The translations under genes were made by a program, and so were the position numbers. From Micrococcales bacterium (lineage in GTDB: Bacteria > Actinomycetota > Actinomycetes > Actinomycetales > Cellulomonadaceae), in the NCBI GenBank assembly GCA_009785115.1, contig WQWY01000012.1:1-64000 (forward strand): a DNA stretch of 64,000 nt, given 5' to 3'. The notes beneath the pieces are model-generated. The model saw only the letters and a program-made list of their open reading frames with translations, was not told the DNA's origin and ran no database searches. Every line of letters begins with the position of its first letter. The stretch's first letter is position 1. Shown one piece after another: positions 1 to 10,370 of the stretch.

Positions 1-60
1 CCCGGGCAGCACGGGCATGCCGGCGTGCGGCGTGGCGGTGCGGGTGTCGCTCTCAGTCAT
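1..60 (-). CDS. 5' end of an unidentified protein (partial)
   Basis: Only the first 20 codons are in the window. On the minus strand an ATG at 60-58 follows a purine-rich GGAGAGAG about 8 nt upstream, and the frame stays open to the window edge (MTESDTRTATPHAGMPVLPG). The residues are low-complexity (Thr, Ala, Pro) like many disordered actinobacterial N-termini. No function can be assigned. The start is supported by the ribosome binding site only. Confidence 0.5.
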   Translation of the reverse strand, partial: MTESDTRTATPHAGMPVLPG

Positions 61-171
61 CGTCTCGTCTCTCTCTCCGTGGCCAGCCGACGCGAGCGCA
101 CCGGCCACATGTCGATTTCACCACGGGTCACCCCCATGCCGCAGGTCAACAGCGTCAGCATCTGCGCGGGC

Positions 172-606
172 TCAGCCCCACCACTCCTCGTCCTCGGTCT
201 CCACCTCGACCCACACGGTGCGACCTCTGCCCTCCAGACCAGGCAGGACGCCCCACGCCGCGGCCAGCGCACCGAGGATCGCCAGCACCGGGGCGCTGGG
301 GTCCGAGGTGTCCTCGGCGTCGTCGACCACCTCGACACGGACGACCACGCCGTCGTAGCGGACCCGCACCTCGACCTTCTCGGGCGTGCGCAGGAGGGCC
401 TGGCCGACGAGCTCGGCGGCGAGCAGCTCGACCACCTGGTTGGCAGCCCCCCCGACCCCGGCGTCGCCCAGGGTCGACATCACCCAGTGCCGCGCGGTGC
501 GCGAGGCCTGGAGCTGGGGGTCGACCTGGATGCACGCGTCGACCAGCGCGGGGCGACGGCGTCGCCCTGGCGCGCTGTTCAGATCTCGCGTCTCCGGCAC
601 GTTCAA
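172..606 (-). CDS. ATP-binding protein of the anti-sigma / histidine-kinase-like ATPase type
   Basis: About 144 residues, the usual length for single-domain HATPase proteins (RsbW/SpoIIAB-like) that regulate sigma factors or act as orphan ATP-binding switches. After an N-terminal segment ending ALVDACIQVDPQ comes a helix with AANQVVELLAAELVGQALL, the position of the N-box, then alternating hydrophobic strands (VEVRVRYDGVVVRVEVVDD) and a C-terminal strand. The ORF opens with TTG at 606; a GTG two codons later (600) is an equally possible start. No clear Shine-Dalgarno is visible. The family call rests on overall pattern; the G1 glycine box is poorly conserved, so ATP binding is not certain. 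Confidence 0.6.
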   Translation of the reverse strand: MNVPETRDLNSAPGRRRRPALVDACIQVDPQLQASRTARHWVMSTLGDAGVGGAANQVVELLAAELVGQALLRTPEKVEVRVRYDGVVVRVEVVDDAEDTSDPSAPVLAILGALAAAWGVLPGLEGRGRTVWVEVETEDEEWWG

Positions 607-697
607 AGAGTTTGCCGGAGGACGGCGCGTCGCGCTGGCCGATCGGGGCAGAAAGAACCCGGAGGAGTGACGCGTGCGTCGCGTCGTGACGCTCTGG

Positions 698-1743
698 TCA
701 CCCGAACCACTCCTCCAGCTGCCGGATCAACGCCTCTTCGAAGGTGTGATCGTCGTGCTCACGTGCGATCCAGGAGGTGAACTCCCCACCGACGAGCGCG
801 TCCAGCTCGGCCCGGCAACCCTGCGGATCGCGCAGGGCACGGATCAGCATCGCCTCTGCCTCACCCGGCTGGCGCCAGAAGAACGGATACCCTTCCGGCA
901 CCAGCGCCCGCGCCCAGTCGCTGTCAGGCAGGATGCCGACCACACCGGCGGCCATCGCCTCGACGTACTCCAACCCGTACGACTCCTGCGTCGCGGTGGC
1001 CAGGAAGGCCGTGGTCGACGCCAGCGCCTCCCAGTACTCCAGCCTGGTCGGGGTCAGCGGGCCCACCCAGATCCAGTCTTTCTGGGACAGCTTCATGGCC
1101 AGCTCGGAGACCAGGTGGGACTCGTGGAGCCGCATCGCCACCCGTATCGGCATCTGCTTGTGCACCCGCTCCACCACGTCGAGGAACAGCGAGGGCTGCT
1201 TGCGCTCAGACAGGTAGATCGCCGGGTAGAGCACCACAGGCAGGTCTGTGGTGCGACGCGGCTGCACGTGGTCGACCCGGAAGCCGAGGTTGACCCAGGC
1301 CGCCCTCGCCCTCGCGGCGACCTCGGGGACGGTCCACCGACGCACGACCTCACGCACCTCGTCCGCCGTGCGCTCGGAGTTGGCGAACGTCGGGAACAGC
1401 GCGAAGCTCAGCGCCTCGGCCAGCTGGGGCACCCGGTCGTCGTGGCGCGTGGTCGGCCCCCACTGGAAGTTCATCACGGCGGGGCGCTCGCCGCGCTCGC
1501 GCAAGACCCGCCACACCGTGGTGGAGTCCAGAACGTCGAGGTTGACCACGACGGTCGTGTCCGTGTCGACGAGCTCCAGCGGCACCATCTCGAACCCGTC
1601 GCACCGGCGCGGCCCCGGCCCGACGAGCTGGGGCGCCTCGCCCAGCCTCAGCAACCGCCGCACGATGGTCGCCCCGGCGTCCTTGCCGATCACGTGCCCG
1701 TCGGCGTCGACCTGCGCCGGGTCCCACTTGACGGCCAGATGTC

Positions 1744-1747
<4 letters not shown>
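698..1747 (-). CDS. Glycosyltransferase (GT4-like, GT-B fold)
   Basis: 349 residues with the layout of GT-B retaining glycosyltransferases: a less conserved acceptor half, then a C-terminal half with WIWVGPLTPTRLEYWEALA and ATQESYGLEYVEAMAAGVVGILPDS. The E-(x7)-E-type ESYGLEYVEAMAAG signature binds the nucleotide-sugar. It transfers a sugar to an unknown acceptor, probably in the cytoplasm, as no signal peptide or membrane segment is present. Its ATG overlaps the stop of the upstream hppA gene by 4 nt (1744-1747), so the two are translationally coupled. That is an unexpected partner for a pyrophosphatase, although sugar-nucleotide synthesis does release PPi. Confidence 0.75.
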
Positions 1748-4515
<2,768 letters not shown>

Positions 4516-4551
4516 GGTGCTCCTCGCTGCACTCGTCAGCACCCTCGGTCG
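4516..4551. repeat. Dispersed 36-bp repeat, copy 1 (second copy at 14593-14628)
   Basis: This segment matches 14593-14628 at 31 of 36 positions (GGTGCTCCTCGCT, then CTCGTCA, then CACCCTC). Read on the minus strand, this copy carries the GAGGAG ribosome binding site and spacer of hppA, so the repeat ends exactly at the chosen GTG. The second copy lies in the non-coding gap between two tRNA-Ser genes. Confidence 0.6.
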
Positions 4552-4763
4552 GGTGCGATGTCTCTCTATGAGACTCGGCAGCACCGTCCTCGCGCCGTGT
4601 GGACCAAAGGCCCACAGGTGTCGGGCATGTCCCGACATCGCACAGTCTTCGACACACACAGATCCGGCAGCTGGGGCATGCGTCTGCGGGGGACGGAGCA
4701 CCGGACCTCGCGGCTCTCCGCTCACGACAACCCGCCCCGTGAGCACCCAGACCAGGCGTGCGA

Positions 4764-4852
4764 GGACCCCTCGTGCACCCGCCAGGGCCCACCTACCCTT
4801 GCTGCCTTCCGGCCCTGGGGGAGTTCAGCGGGATGACGCCGCACGAGGGGTC
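4764..4852 (-). ncRNA. ffs: Signal recognition particle RNA, small bacterial type (4.5S)
   Basis: On the minus strand the segment contains the universally conserved apical domain GGCCGGAAGGCAGCAAGGGT, the Ffh-binding SRP RNA helix 8 with its GGAA tetraloop. The ends pair over 11 bp (ACCCCTCGTGC at 4766-4776 with its complement at 4841-4851). The result is an approximately 89-nt single hairpin without an Alu domain, as expected for an actinobacterium. It works with Ffh and FtsY in co-translational targeting. It lies between hppA and the EI24 gene and near tRNA-Ser. Confidence 0.93.
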
Positions 4853-4990
4853 GTGCTCAACTCTACCGTTCCACGGGCAGGTTCCCGGGCCTGGAGCGGG
4901 GCGAGAGCGGCGCCCAGCACGTCGTCGGCCGCTCTACCTGCGAGAACCGGCCCGCAGAAACTGGCCTTCTGGCCTGTCGCAGAGGCCAAG

Positions 4991-5809
4991 ATGGGGGACG
5001 TGAACCCCCCTTCGGCACCTGCGGGCACCTTCCGCGCAGAGCTCGGCGCCGGGCTGGGGGCGCTGCGGCGCGGCCTGACCCTGTGGCGCACCTCCCCACG
5101 GCTGATGCTGCTCGGCGCGGCCCCGGCGCTGATCGTGAGCCTGGTCTTCCTCGCTCTGTTCGTCACCCTGCTCCTGTCGCTGCCCACGCTGACGGCCACG
5201 CTCACCCCGTTCGCCGACGGGTGGGCCCCGTTCTGGCGCGGCTCCACCCGGGTCGGCGTGGGCATCGCCCTGACCGTCCTCGTGGCCTGGGCGATGGTGG
5301 CCTGGTACGCGGCCATCACGCTGATGGTCGGCAGCCCGTTCTACGAGAGGATCGCCGACCACGTCGAACGGTCGCTGGGCGGCCCGCCCGCCGGGCGTCG
5401 CGAGGGCTGGTGGGCCGGCATGGTCCGCCAGAGCGGCGAGAGCCTCCGCCTGGCGGTCGGAGGCGCGCTGATCGCGGCGTGCTTGTTCCTCGTCGGCCTG
5501 GTCCCGGTGATCGGCACGGCATCGGTGCTGGTCGTCGGGGCCCTCCTCGGAGGGCGCCTCCTCGTCACCCAGCTCACCGGCAGGGCCCTGGACGCACGCG
5601 GCTTCGACCTCACCCAGCGCAAGGCCCTGCTGCGGGCCCGTCGCACCCGCACCACCGTCTTCGGCGCGGCCGCCTACCTGCTGCTCCTCGTGCCCGTGGT
5701 GTCCGTCGTGGCGATGCCGTCGGTGGTCGCCGGCGCCACCGTCCTGGCCCGCGACCTCCTGCCCACCCCCACACCCCACCCGACCCCCGACCGAGGCGGC
5801 TGGGGCTGA
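4991..5809 (+). CDS. EI24/CysZ-like integral membrane protein
   Basis: 272 residues from ATG 4991. The first 20 residues are cytoplasmic, then LRRGLTLWRTSPRLMLLGAA leads into the first membrane helix. Further hydrophobic segments fall near residues 35-60, 90-120, 160-195 and 225-255. The motif MVGSPFYERIADHVE is typical of the EI24 domain (PF07264), shared with the CysZ sulfate permease. Actinobacterial members are common but their substrate is unknown, so sulfate transport should not be assumed. AGAGG lies about 5 nt before the ATG; a GTG nine bases later is an alternative start. It is transcribed divergently from the SRP RNA. Confidence 0.8.
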   Translation: MGDVNPPSAPAGTFRAELGAGLGALRRGLTLWRTSPRLMLLGAAPALIVSLVFLALFVTLLLSLPTLTATLTPFADGWAPFWRGSTRVGVGIALTVLVAWAMVAWYAAITLMVGSPFYERIADHVERSLGGPPAGRREGWWAGMVRQSGESLRLAVGGALIAACLFLVGLVPVIGTASVLVVGALLGGRLLVTQLTGRALDARGFDLTQRKALLRARRTRTTVFGAAAYLLLLVPVVSVVAMPSVVAGATVLARDLLPTPTPHPTPDRGGWG

Positions 5810-5839
5810 CGCCCAGGTTCGGGTACCATCGTCGCGCCC

Positions 5840-5925
5840 GGAGGATTCGCCTAGTGGCCTATGGCGCGCGCTTGGAAAGCGCGTTGGGGTAACACCCTCG
5901 GGGGTTCGAATCCCCCATCCTCCGC
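5840..5925 (+). tRNA. tRNA-Ser (anticodon GGA)
   Basis: The acceptor stem GGAGGAT pairs with ATCCTCC (5917-5923), followed by discriminator G. The anticodon loop reads CTTGGAAAG (GGA). A long variable arm typical of serine tRNA precedes the T-loop GGTTCGAATCC. The 3' CCA is not fully encoded. A -10-like TACCAT at 5824-5829 is well placed for the promoter. It is one of four tRNA-Ser genes here, and its 3' end appears to be a former integration site (see 7859). Confidence 0.97.
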
Positions 5926-5930
5926 CGACA

Positions 5931-5972
5931 CCGCCTCTGACCAGCAAAAGCGCAGGTCAGAGGCGGTTTTCT
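5931..5972 (+). terminator. Rho-independent terminator after tRNA-Ser(GGA)
   Basis: CCGCCTCTGACC (5931-5942) pairs perfectly with GGTCAGAGGCGG (5955-5966) across a 12-nt loop, followed by TTTTCTTC. It differs from the hairpin family that follows three other tRNAs in this window, in line with this tRNA's original trailer having been displaced. Confidence 0.9.
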
Positions 5973-5981
5973 TCGGTCCGC

Positions 5982-6227
5982 ACCATCCGCCGTCCGGGGC
6001 AGGTCGGGACGTCGGCGCTGCTCGCCTGCTCGTTCGTCGTGACGATGTTCGGCGCCCTGCTCGACCTGCCGTCGTGGGCCAGCGGGGTGTCGCCGTCCCG
6101 GCACATCCCCCACCTCCCCGGGGCGGACGTCCAGCCGTGGCCTTTCGTCTGGCTTACCCTCCTCGCCGGCACGGTCGTCGCACTCGGTCTCGCCGGCTTC
6201 CACGGCCGCGACGTCCCGCGTCCGTGA
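5982..6227 (+). pseudogene. C-terminal remnant of an ABC-2 type permease
   Basis: The open frame has no start signal and reads SALLACSFVVTMFGALLDLP, then SWASGVSPSRHIPHLPGADV, then a final membrane helix ending LGLAGFHGRDVP. It aligns with the C-terminus of the intact permease at 57863-59524 (LLGLPSWVAKISPYALVPRV ... ALGLRRRDL). It therefore looks like the last 75-80 residues of a polyketide-exporter-type permease whose front is missing. It begins about 10 nt after the tRNA-Ser terminator, which fits a recombination breakpoint. No partner ATPase is nearby. Confidence 0.7.
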
Positions 6228-6293
6228 TGGACCACCGTCGTAGCCTCCTAGCCCTCCAGACACGACACACCCACCCGAACACACCGCGCGTCT

Positions 6294-6329
6294 CGCACTC
6301 TGACACGCCGCATTTCCCGCACTCTGACA
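6294..6329. repeat. 12-bp direct repeat upstream of the frameshifted secreted protein
   Basis: CGCACTCTGACA occurs at 6294-6305 and again at 6318-6329. The 24-bp period places both copies roughly on one helix face. They lie about 95-125 bp upstream of the TTG start at 6421, so they may bind a regulator. No further copy is visible in the adjacent gap, which otherwise holds nothing recognisable. Confidence 0.5.
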
Positions 6330-6420
6330 TTCCACACCTACTGCAGCTCTGCTATGTGATACTCCTTCCCACAGCGAGTCGTAGGACTCGTTCCACTGAG
6401 ATCATGAAGAAGGATGAACA

Positions 6421-7406
6421 TTGCCACAACACACACTTGTCCGGACGGTAGCGGCTGGCTTGGCTGCGGTTGCGCTCATGGGTGCGGGCAGCGCAGGGGC
6501 CTTCGCTGACGTCCCGCCTGGCGAGGAGCCGGCCGCGATGACTGACGCGCAACGGGTTGCGGAACTGACGCAGACGCTCGCGCCGCAGGTAGAGACCGAC
6601 CGTGCGACCACGGAGGCCGTCGGGTCGGGCTTCAGCGCATCCACGGACTTCGGGGACATCAACCTGCCGGCTGATCCTACCGAGGCAGACCTCACGCTCA
6701 TCGCAGAGGACCGCTCGCTGCACGTGTCCCTGCCCCCCGAGGCCCGGACGAACGACGGCCAGGCGGTCGAAGACGGCCTGACGGTCTACCCGGCAGCAAC
6801 GCCCGACGACGCGGCCATGGCGGTGGAGGCATTCGAGGACGGCTCGGTCAGGATCCAGACGATCATCCCCCACGCCCAGGCGCCGCACGAGTTCACCTAC
6901 GGGCTGTCCGTCCCCACGGGTGGCCGGATCGAGCTCACCGAGGAGGGCGGAGCCCTGGTCCTCGACGCCGAGGGGGCCTTCGTCGCGGGGGCGGCCCCCC
7001 GTGGGCCAAAGACGCGAGCGGCGCCGACGTGGCCACGCACTACGAGGTCCGCGCCACCGACCTGGTGCAGGTGATCGAACCCACGCGACAGACGACGTAT
7101 CCCGTCGTGGCCGACCCGTGGCTCGGGCAGTGGCTGGTCAGCTCGGTGAAGGCCGTCAAGGTGTCGCAGGGCACGGTCTACCAGGTGACCCCTACCCTCT
7201 TGGGCCGCACCTCGAATTCCCTCATGTACTCGACGCTCTACTCCGACGCGGTGAGCCGAGGCATGCCCAACCAGCAGAAGTACCACGACCAGCTGATCTG
7301 TCACCCCCTCTCCGAAGTCGCTCGAGTTAAGAGCACCTGGAACATCGACTCCTGGCGCCCGAACGTCGGCATGGCACGCACGATTCTCGCAGGCTGCAAC
7401 CCCTGA
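6421..7406 (+). pseudogene. Secreted protein of unknown function, split by a frameshift
   Basis: A TTG start at 6421 with AGAAGGA about 7 nt upstream opens a signal peptide (VAAGLAAVALMGAGSAGAFA) and a domain ending GALVLDAEGAFVAGA. At a run of six C (6995-7000) the frame is lost. Adding one base joins it to the frame that reads PWAKDASGADVATHYEVRAT and continues to 7406 (DQLICHPLSEVARVKSTWNI, then CNP). The joined product would be about 328 residues. The C-terminal C/W/CNP pattern recalls the DUF2599 type as I remember it (uncertain). The break is either a real phase change in a homopolymer or a sequencing error. A small membrane protein follows 14 nt later. Confidence 0.7.
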
Positions 7407-7420
7407 TCTGGAGGAACGAC

Positions 7421-7675
7421 ATGTCACGCATAGTCTCCGTCACGCTGCTGATGCTCGGCATCCTCCTGGGGATCGTCGGCATCGTGACCGGGTACGCGGT
7501 CGGCGTCATCACCGACAACCCAGCTGCCGACGCCGCCATACCGCGCAGCCAGCTGAACCTCCTCTTCGGGTGCGCAGTCACCACGATGGCCGCGGGAGGG
7601 GTCGTCGCTGTGCTGGGACTCATCGGGTTCGGGTCGAAGCCCGTCCCCCGTACCGACACTCGCACCAGCGCGTAA
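7421..7675 (+). CDS. Small two-helix membrane protein
   Basis: 84 residues from ATG 7421, with GGAGG about 8 nt upstream. Two hydrophobic helices (SVTLLMLGILLGIVGIVTGY and LFGCAVTTMAAGGVVAVLGL) flank an extracytoplasmic loop, and the tail is short and polar. It lies 14 nt downstream of the frameshifted secreted protein, so the two probably form one transcript. No family was recognised. Confidence 0.65.
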   Translation: MSRIVSVTLLMLGILLGIVGIVTGYAVGVITDNPAADAAIPRSQLNLLFGCAVTTMAAGGVVAVLGLIGFGSKPVPRTDTRTSA

Positions 7676-7691
7676 CTCGACAGCCTGTCGC

Positions 7692-7822
7692 GGCTCTTCC
7701 CAGATGAGGGTGTGGGGTCTCTGTGTGAGGGTAGAGGTCGAGGGCCTCTGATGATGGAGGTTCCGTCGTCCATCCAGAAAAACCTCGACATGCCCGACGC
7801 CACATCCTCATCTGGAAGAGCC
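7692..7822. mobile_element. 131-bp ISL3-type miniature inverted-repeat element or solo remnant
   Basis: Both ends begin GGCTCTTCC: the left at 7692 (GGCTCTTCCCAGATGAGGG) and the right, inverted, ending at 7822 (GGCTCTTCCAGATGAGGATG on the minus strand). The inverted repeats match over about 23 bp with one indel and a few substitutions. GGCTCTTCC is the usual terminus of ISL3-family insertion sequences such as IS31831. The interior codes for nothing convincing, though minus-strand residues HPHLG near the left end resemble the end of an ISL3 transposase. The flanking 8-mers do not match, so no target duplication survives. Confidence 0.55.
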
Positions 7823-7858
7823 AGGAACATCGATGCAGGCCAACCGCATCTAGGCGAG

Positions 7859-7875
7859 GATTCCCCATCCTTCGC
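7859..7875 (+). other. tRNA-Ser(GGA) 3'-end-like sequence (candidate attachment site)
   Basis: GATTCCCCATCCTTCGC matches 14 of 17 bases of the tRNA-Ser(GGA) 3' end at 5909-5925 (AATCCCCCATCCTCCGC). It is followed at once by GAGATCGAGGGCGAC, the same junction (…CGC then GAGATCGAGAGCGAC) seen after tRNA-Ser(TGA) and tRNA-Ser(CGA). It therefore looks like a duplicated tRNA end still joined to its native trailer, the distal boundary of a segment inserted at the tRNA. Confidence 0.5.
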
Positions 7876-7880
7876 GAGAT

Positions 7881-7925
7881 CGAGGGCGACGAGGCTTGCG
7901 CAGTCCGCAAGCCTCGTCGCCCTCG
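7881..7925 (+). repeat. 20-bp perfect hairpin, displaced tRNA-trailer family member
   Basis: CGAGGGCGACGAGGCTTGCG (7881-7900) and its exact complement (7906-7925) flank the 5-nt loop CAGTC. The CTTGCG...CGCAAG core and GAG-GCGAC shoulders match the hairpins after the tRNAs at 14705, 30007 and 32705, but no intact tRNA precedes this copy. The rest of the 7676-8159 gap contains only this hairpin, the att-like site and the ISL3-type element. Confidence 0.8.
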
Positions 7926-8159
7926 TCATGTCGGGCGTGGTCCGGCCGCGCCCCCCACGCGGGCAATTCCCGTTAGCGACCACCTCGGGAGCACCTCGCA
8001 CCGTTCTGCAGGAGGTCCAAGGCATATCGCGCACACTGCTCGGCGTCAGGCTTGGGCAGCGACTCCTGCACAGTGACACGTAGGACGTCAGCGCGAGACA
8101 GTGACGACAGCCCGGGACGGGCACCCCACCCTGCCCACCTGACAAACCCACCTACGTCA

Positions 8160-8885
8160 TCAGTCGATGCCGAGTGCGCGGCGCAAGACAGCAAGGCCGT
8201 CTACGGCGCCCTCGACTGCCACGAGCGTCCGTTTCTCTGCGACGAGGGCTCCTACGGCTGAGACGAGGCGGCGGCGGTCGCGGGCCGTGGCCTCTCCGAC
8301 GTGGTCAGACGGCACGATCAGGGTCGTCAGGACGGCGAAGTCGACCAGGTGTCGGGACCGGGCCGTGTCGCTGGTGATGTGGTATGCGGCGGCCTTTGCG
8401 ACCAGCGCACCCAGAAGGTTCGGACGGCGGACGACACCTTCGCGTCCAGCGACGACGACATCCACGTCGCCGGTGCGGTCTAAGGCTTGCTGTGCGGCTG
8501 GCGTCTGCAAGGTAGTCCCGCCCGACACCCCTCGTCGAGCCGACGCTCGTTCGCCCACCCCGGAGGGGATGAGGACGTCGATCGACGCCAGACCACGAAC
8601 CCACCGGTGCTGGTGCCCGGCTGGCGATGTCCCGGCCGATCGGAAACCCAACCTGGCCAGCACCGTCGTGAAGTCGTGAAGCGCTTGAGGGTTCGCGCGG
8701 ACGTCGAGGACTGCGTCGAGGTCGTCGGTGGGGCGTTGCGGTGTCATGCCGCGCTCGGCGCAGTGCAGGTGGACCATCTGGCCGCCGACCAGGGTCCAAC
8801 CGGTCGGCATCATGGTATGCAGGTCGAGCAGTGCCGACCAGACTTGGGTCTGGGCCTCGGTCATGGGCGGCAAGACGACCCTCAT
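8160..8885 (-). CDS. Nucleotidyltransferase toxin, AbiEii-like (type IV toxin-antitoxin)
   Basis: 241 residues. Near the N-terminus, GWTLVGGQMVHLHCAERG is followed by RPTDDLDAVLDV. These are the GG and D-x-D motifs of the polymerase-beta-type nucleotidyltransferase fold in AbiEii/MenT-like toxins, which modify tRNA or NTP-linked targets. Its ATG overlaps the stop of the upstream HTH gene by 4 nt (8882-8885), the usual antitoxin-first order. The chemical target cannot be told from sequence. A function as a solitary sugar or antibiotic nucleotidyltransferase is possible, but the coupling to a DNA-binding partner favours a toxin. Confidence 0.75.
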   Translation of the reverse strand: MRVVLPPMTEAQTQVWSALLDLHTMMPTGWTLVGGQMVHLHCAERGMTPQRPTDDLDAVLDVRANPQALHDFTTVLARLGFRSAGTSPAGHQHRWVRGLASIDVLIPSGVGERASARRGVSGGTTLQTPAAQQALDRTGDVDVVVAGREGVVRRPNLLGALVAKAAAYHITSDTARSRHLVDFAVLTTLIVPSDHVGEATARDRRRLVSAVGALVAEKRTLVAVEGAVDGLAVLRRALGID

Positions 8886-9517
8886 GCCAGGGCCTGGCTG
8901 ATCAGGTCACGGGCACGGGCGGTGGGGCGAGGCTGGTGGTGGTCGGCCAGGTCGGCGGCGAGCAGCAACAACGGGACCGGGGCGGAAACGGCAACGGTGA
9001 CGGGCTCCACGTGCACGACGACCGAAGGTGCCGCAGTGGCGGGCAGCAGTAGGTGGTCACGGCAGAACCCGTCGAGGTCAGACGCCGAGACCCACCCTTC
9101 GGCCAGGTCGGCAGCAGACAGCCCGGCACGCGAGTCGGACATCCCTGAGGGCGCCAGGCGAGGGTCAGCGACGACCGCACCCAGCTCACGTCCGGCGAGC
9201 TCAAGACGTTCTCCCCGCGACGCGACCCACGAGGCCAAGAGCGACTCAGGCTCGGGGTCGTCAGCCAGCTGTCGACGCCGCTGACGCCAGCGCCGCGCCG
9301 CTTGGGGGTCCGCAGGCTCGACACCCATGAGGAAAGCCCACGCCACAGACACGCTCATCGGACGGCTGCGGCGAGGCGTCGTCGGCAGTGAGGCGCCGTC
9401 GACCAACCACTGCCGTCCGACCCGCCGTGCTCGCAGACGACCAGCACCGATCAGCTGCCGCACGCGACGCGCAGAGAGGCCGAGCACGTCCGCGGCCTCC
9501 GGCACAGTGATCTCCAC
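8882..9517 (-). CDS. Helix-turn-helix antitoxin partner of the AbiEii-like toxin
   Basis: 211 residues. The first about 45 form an excisionase/MerR-type winged helix (ITVPEAADVLGLSARRVRQL, then GRLRARRVGRQWLVDG). The remaining about 160 residues have no recognised domain and presumably neutralise the toxin or repress it. The minus strand carries TATAGT at 9530-9525. A transcript starting 6-7 nt downstream would begin at the GTG at 9517, so I choose that as a leaderless start; GTG 9523 is too close to the -10. Stop and toxin start overlap. It is convergent with, and unrelated to, the hydrolase gene upstream. Confidence 0.7.
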   Translation of the reverse strand: MEITVPEAADVLGLSARRVRQLIGAGRLRARRVGRQWLVDGASLPTTPRRSRPMSVSVAWAFLMGVEPADPQAARRWRQRRRQLADDPEPESLLASWVASRGERLELAGRELGAVVADPRLAPSGMSDSRAGLSAADLAEGWVSASDLDGFCRDHLLLPATAAPSVVVHVEPVTVAVSAPVPLLLLAADLADHHQPRPTARARDLISQALA

Positions 9518-9593
9518 AGACACAACTATACCGCTAACGGAAGATGTGTGTATTTCCTGCCCTGGGGCAGCGCATCTCCGGACCGCAGCCGTC

Positions 9594-10319
9594 TTATCTG
9601 CGAGCGGTCGCCGCGATGATGTCGGCCAGCGCTTCGGGGGCAGACCACATGGGCCAGTGACCGGTCGGCAGGTCGAGGTACTCGAGGTCGGTGAGGTCGG
9701 CCGAGGGCGCGAACATGCCGGGCGCGGTGACCATCTCGCGTATGGCGGCGCTGGGGAACGAGCAGCACACGACGGTCGCCGGGACCTGGTTGCGTGCCGG
9801 GTCGTGCAGGCTGACCGGCTCACGCAGCGGCCCGGCGGGGTGCGGGACTGCACGGTCCCGGAAACGTCGGAGCGCGTGCTCGTCCAGCCCGTCCAGGCTG
9901 GCTCCGGCGGCCTCGAGCTGCGCCCAGGACGGCAAGGGGACCTCGGTGGTCTCTGGTCCGAGGTCTGGTCGGGCCACCGTGCCGTCTGCGACCGGGCCGC
10001 TGTCTACGTACACGACACGCCTCACCGTCTCCGGGGCCTGGTCGAGGACCGCGGTGGCGAGCACGCCCGCACCGCTGTGCGCGACCAGCACCACCGGGCT
10101 GCCCGCGTCGTGGATCGCCCCGACGAGAGCGCTGACGTGATCGACCAGGCCGATGCCGTCGCGCCGTGCGGTCGGTGACTCGAGGCCCGGCAGCGTGACC
10201 GCAGCCGCTGGGACACCGCGTCGCGACAGGTGTTCTGCGACGGCGTCCCAGGCCCAGCCTCCCAGCCACAAGCCAGGGACGAGGACGACCGGGGACGAGG
10301 TCTTGGTGTTCGTGTTCAT
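9594..10319 (-). CDS. Alpha/beta hydrolase
   Basis: 241 residues from ATG 10319. The fold is shown by VVLVPGLWLGGWAWDAVAEH (oxyanion strand), the nucleophile elbow VVLVAHSGAGVLA with Ser in AHSGAG, and a terminal catalytic His in LPTGHWPMWS. Substrate unknown; no signal peptide, so cytoplasmic. It is divergent from a WYL-type repressor 51 bp away, with a palindromic operator in between, so it is probably that repressor's target. The in-frame extension to 10349 lacks a ribosome binding site. Confidence 0.85.
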   Translation of the reverse strand: MNTNTKTSSPVVLVPGLWLGGWAWDAVAEHLSRRGVPAAAVTLPGLESPTARRDGIGLVDHVSALVGAIHDAGSPVVLVAHSGAGVLATAVLDQAPETVRRVVYVDSGPVADGTVARPDLGPETTEVPLPSWAQLEAAGASLDGLDEHALRRFRDRAVPHPAGPLREPVSLHDPARNQVPATVVCCSFPSAAIREMVTAPGMFAPSADLTDLEYLDLPTGHWPMWSAPEALADIIAATARR

Positions 10320-10342
10320 GTGCCCCAGCCTCCACCCACCCA

Positions 10343-10360
10343 GTGACACCCCTATGTCAC
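10343..10360. promoter_or_regulatory. Inverted-repeat operator between hydrolase and WYL regulator
   Basis: GTGACA (10343-10348) and TGTCAC (10355-10360) form a perfect 6-bp inverted repeat around CCCCTA. Position in the 51-bp divergent gap suggests binding by the WYL regulator starting at 10371. A second WYL gene (22414) has TGTCA-N5-TGACA upstream. Confidence 0.65.
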
Positions 10361-10370
10361 CATCTCAGGC

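Noticed and set aside
4516-4763. Riboswitch or longer coding region upstream of hppA
   Set aside because: The frame is open to 4746 but has no start signal; only a 7-bp hairpin (TGTCGGG/CCCGACA at 4619-4637) is seen and matches no known riboswitch class.
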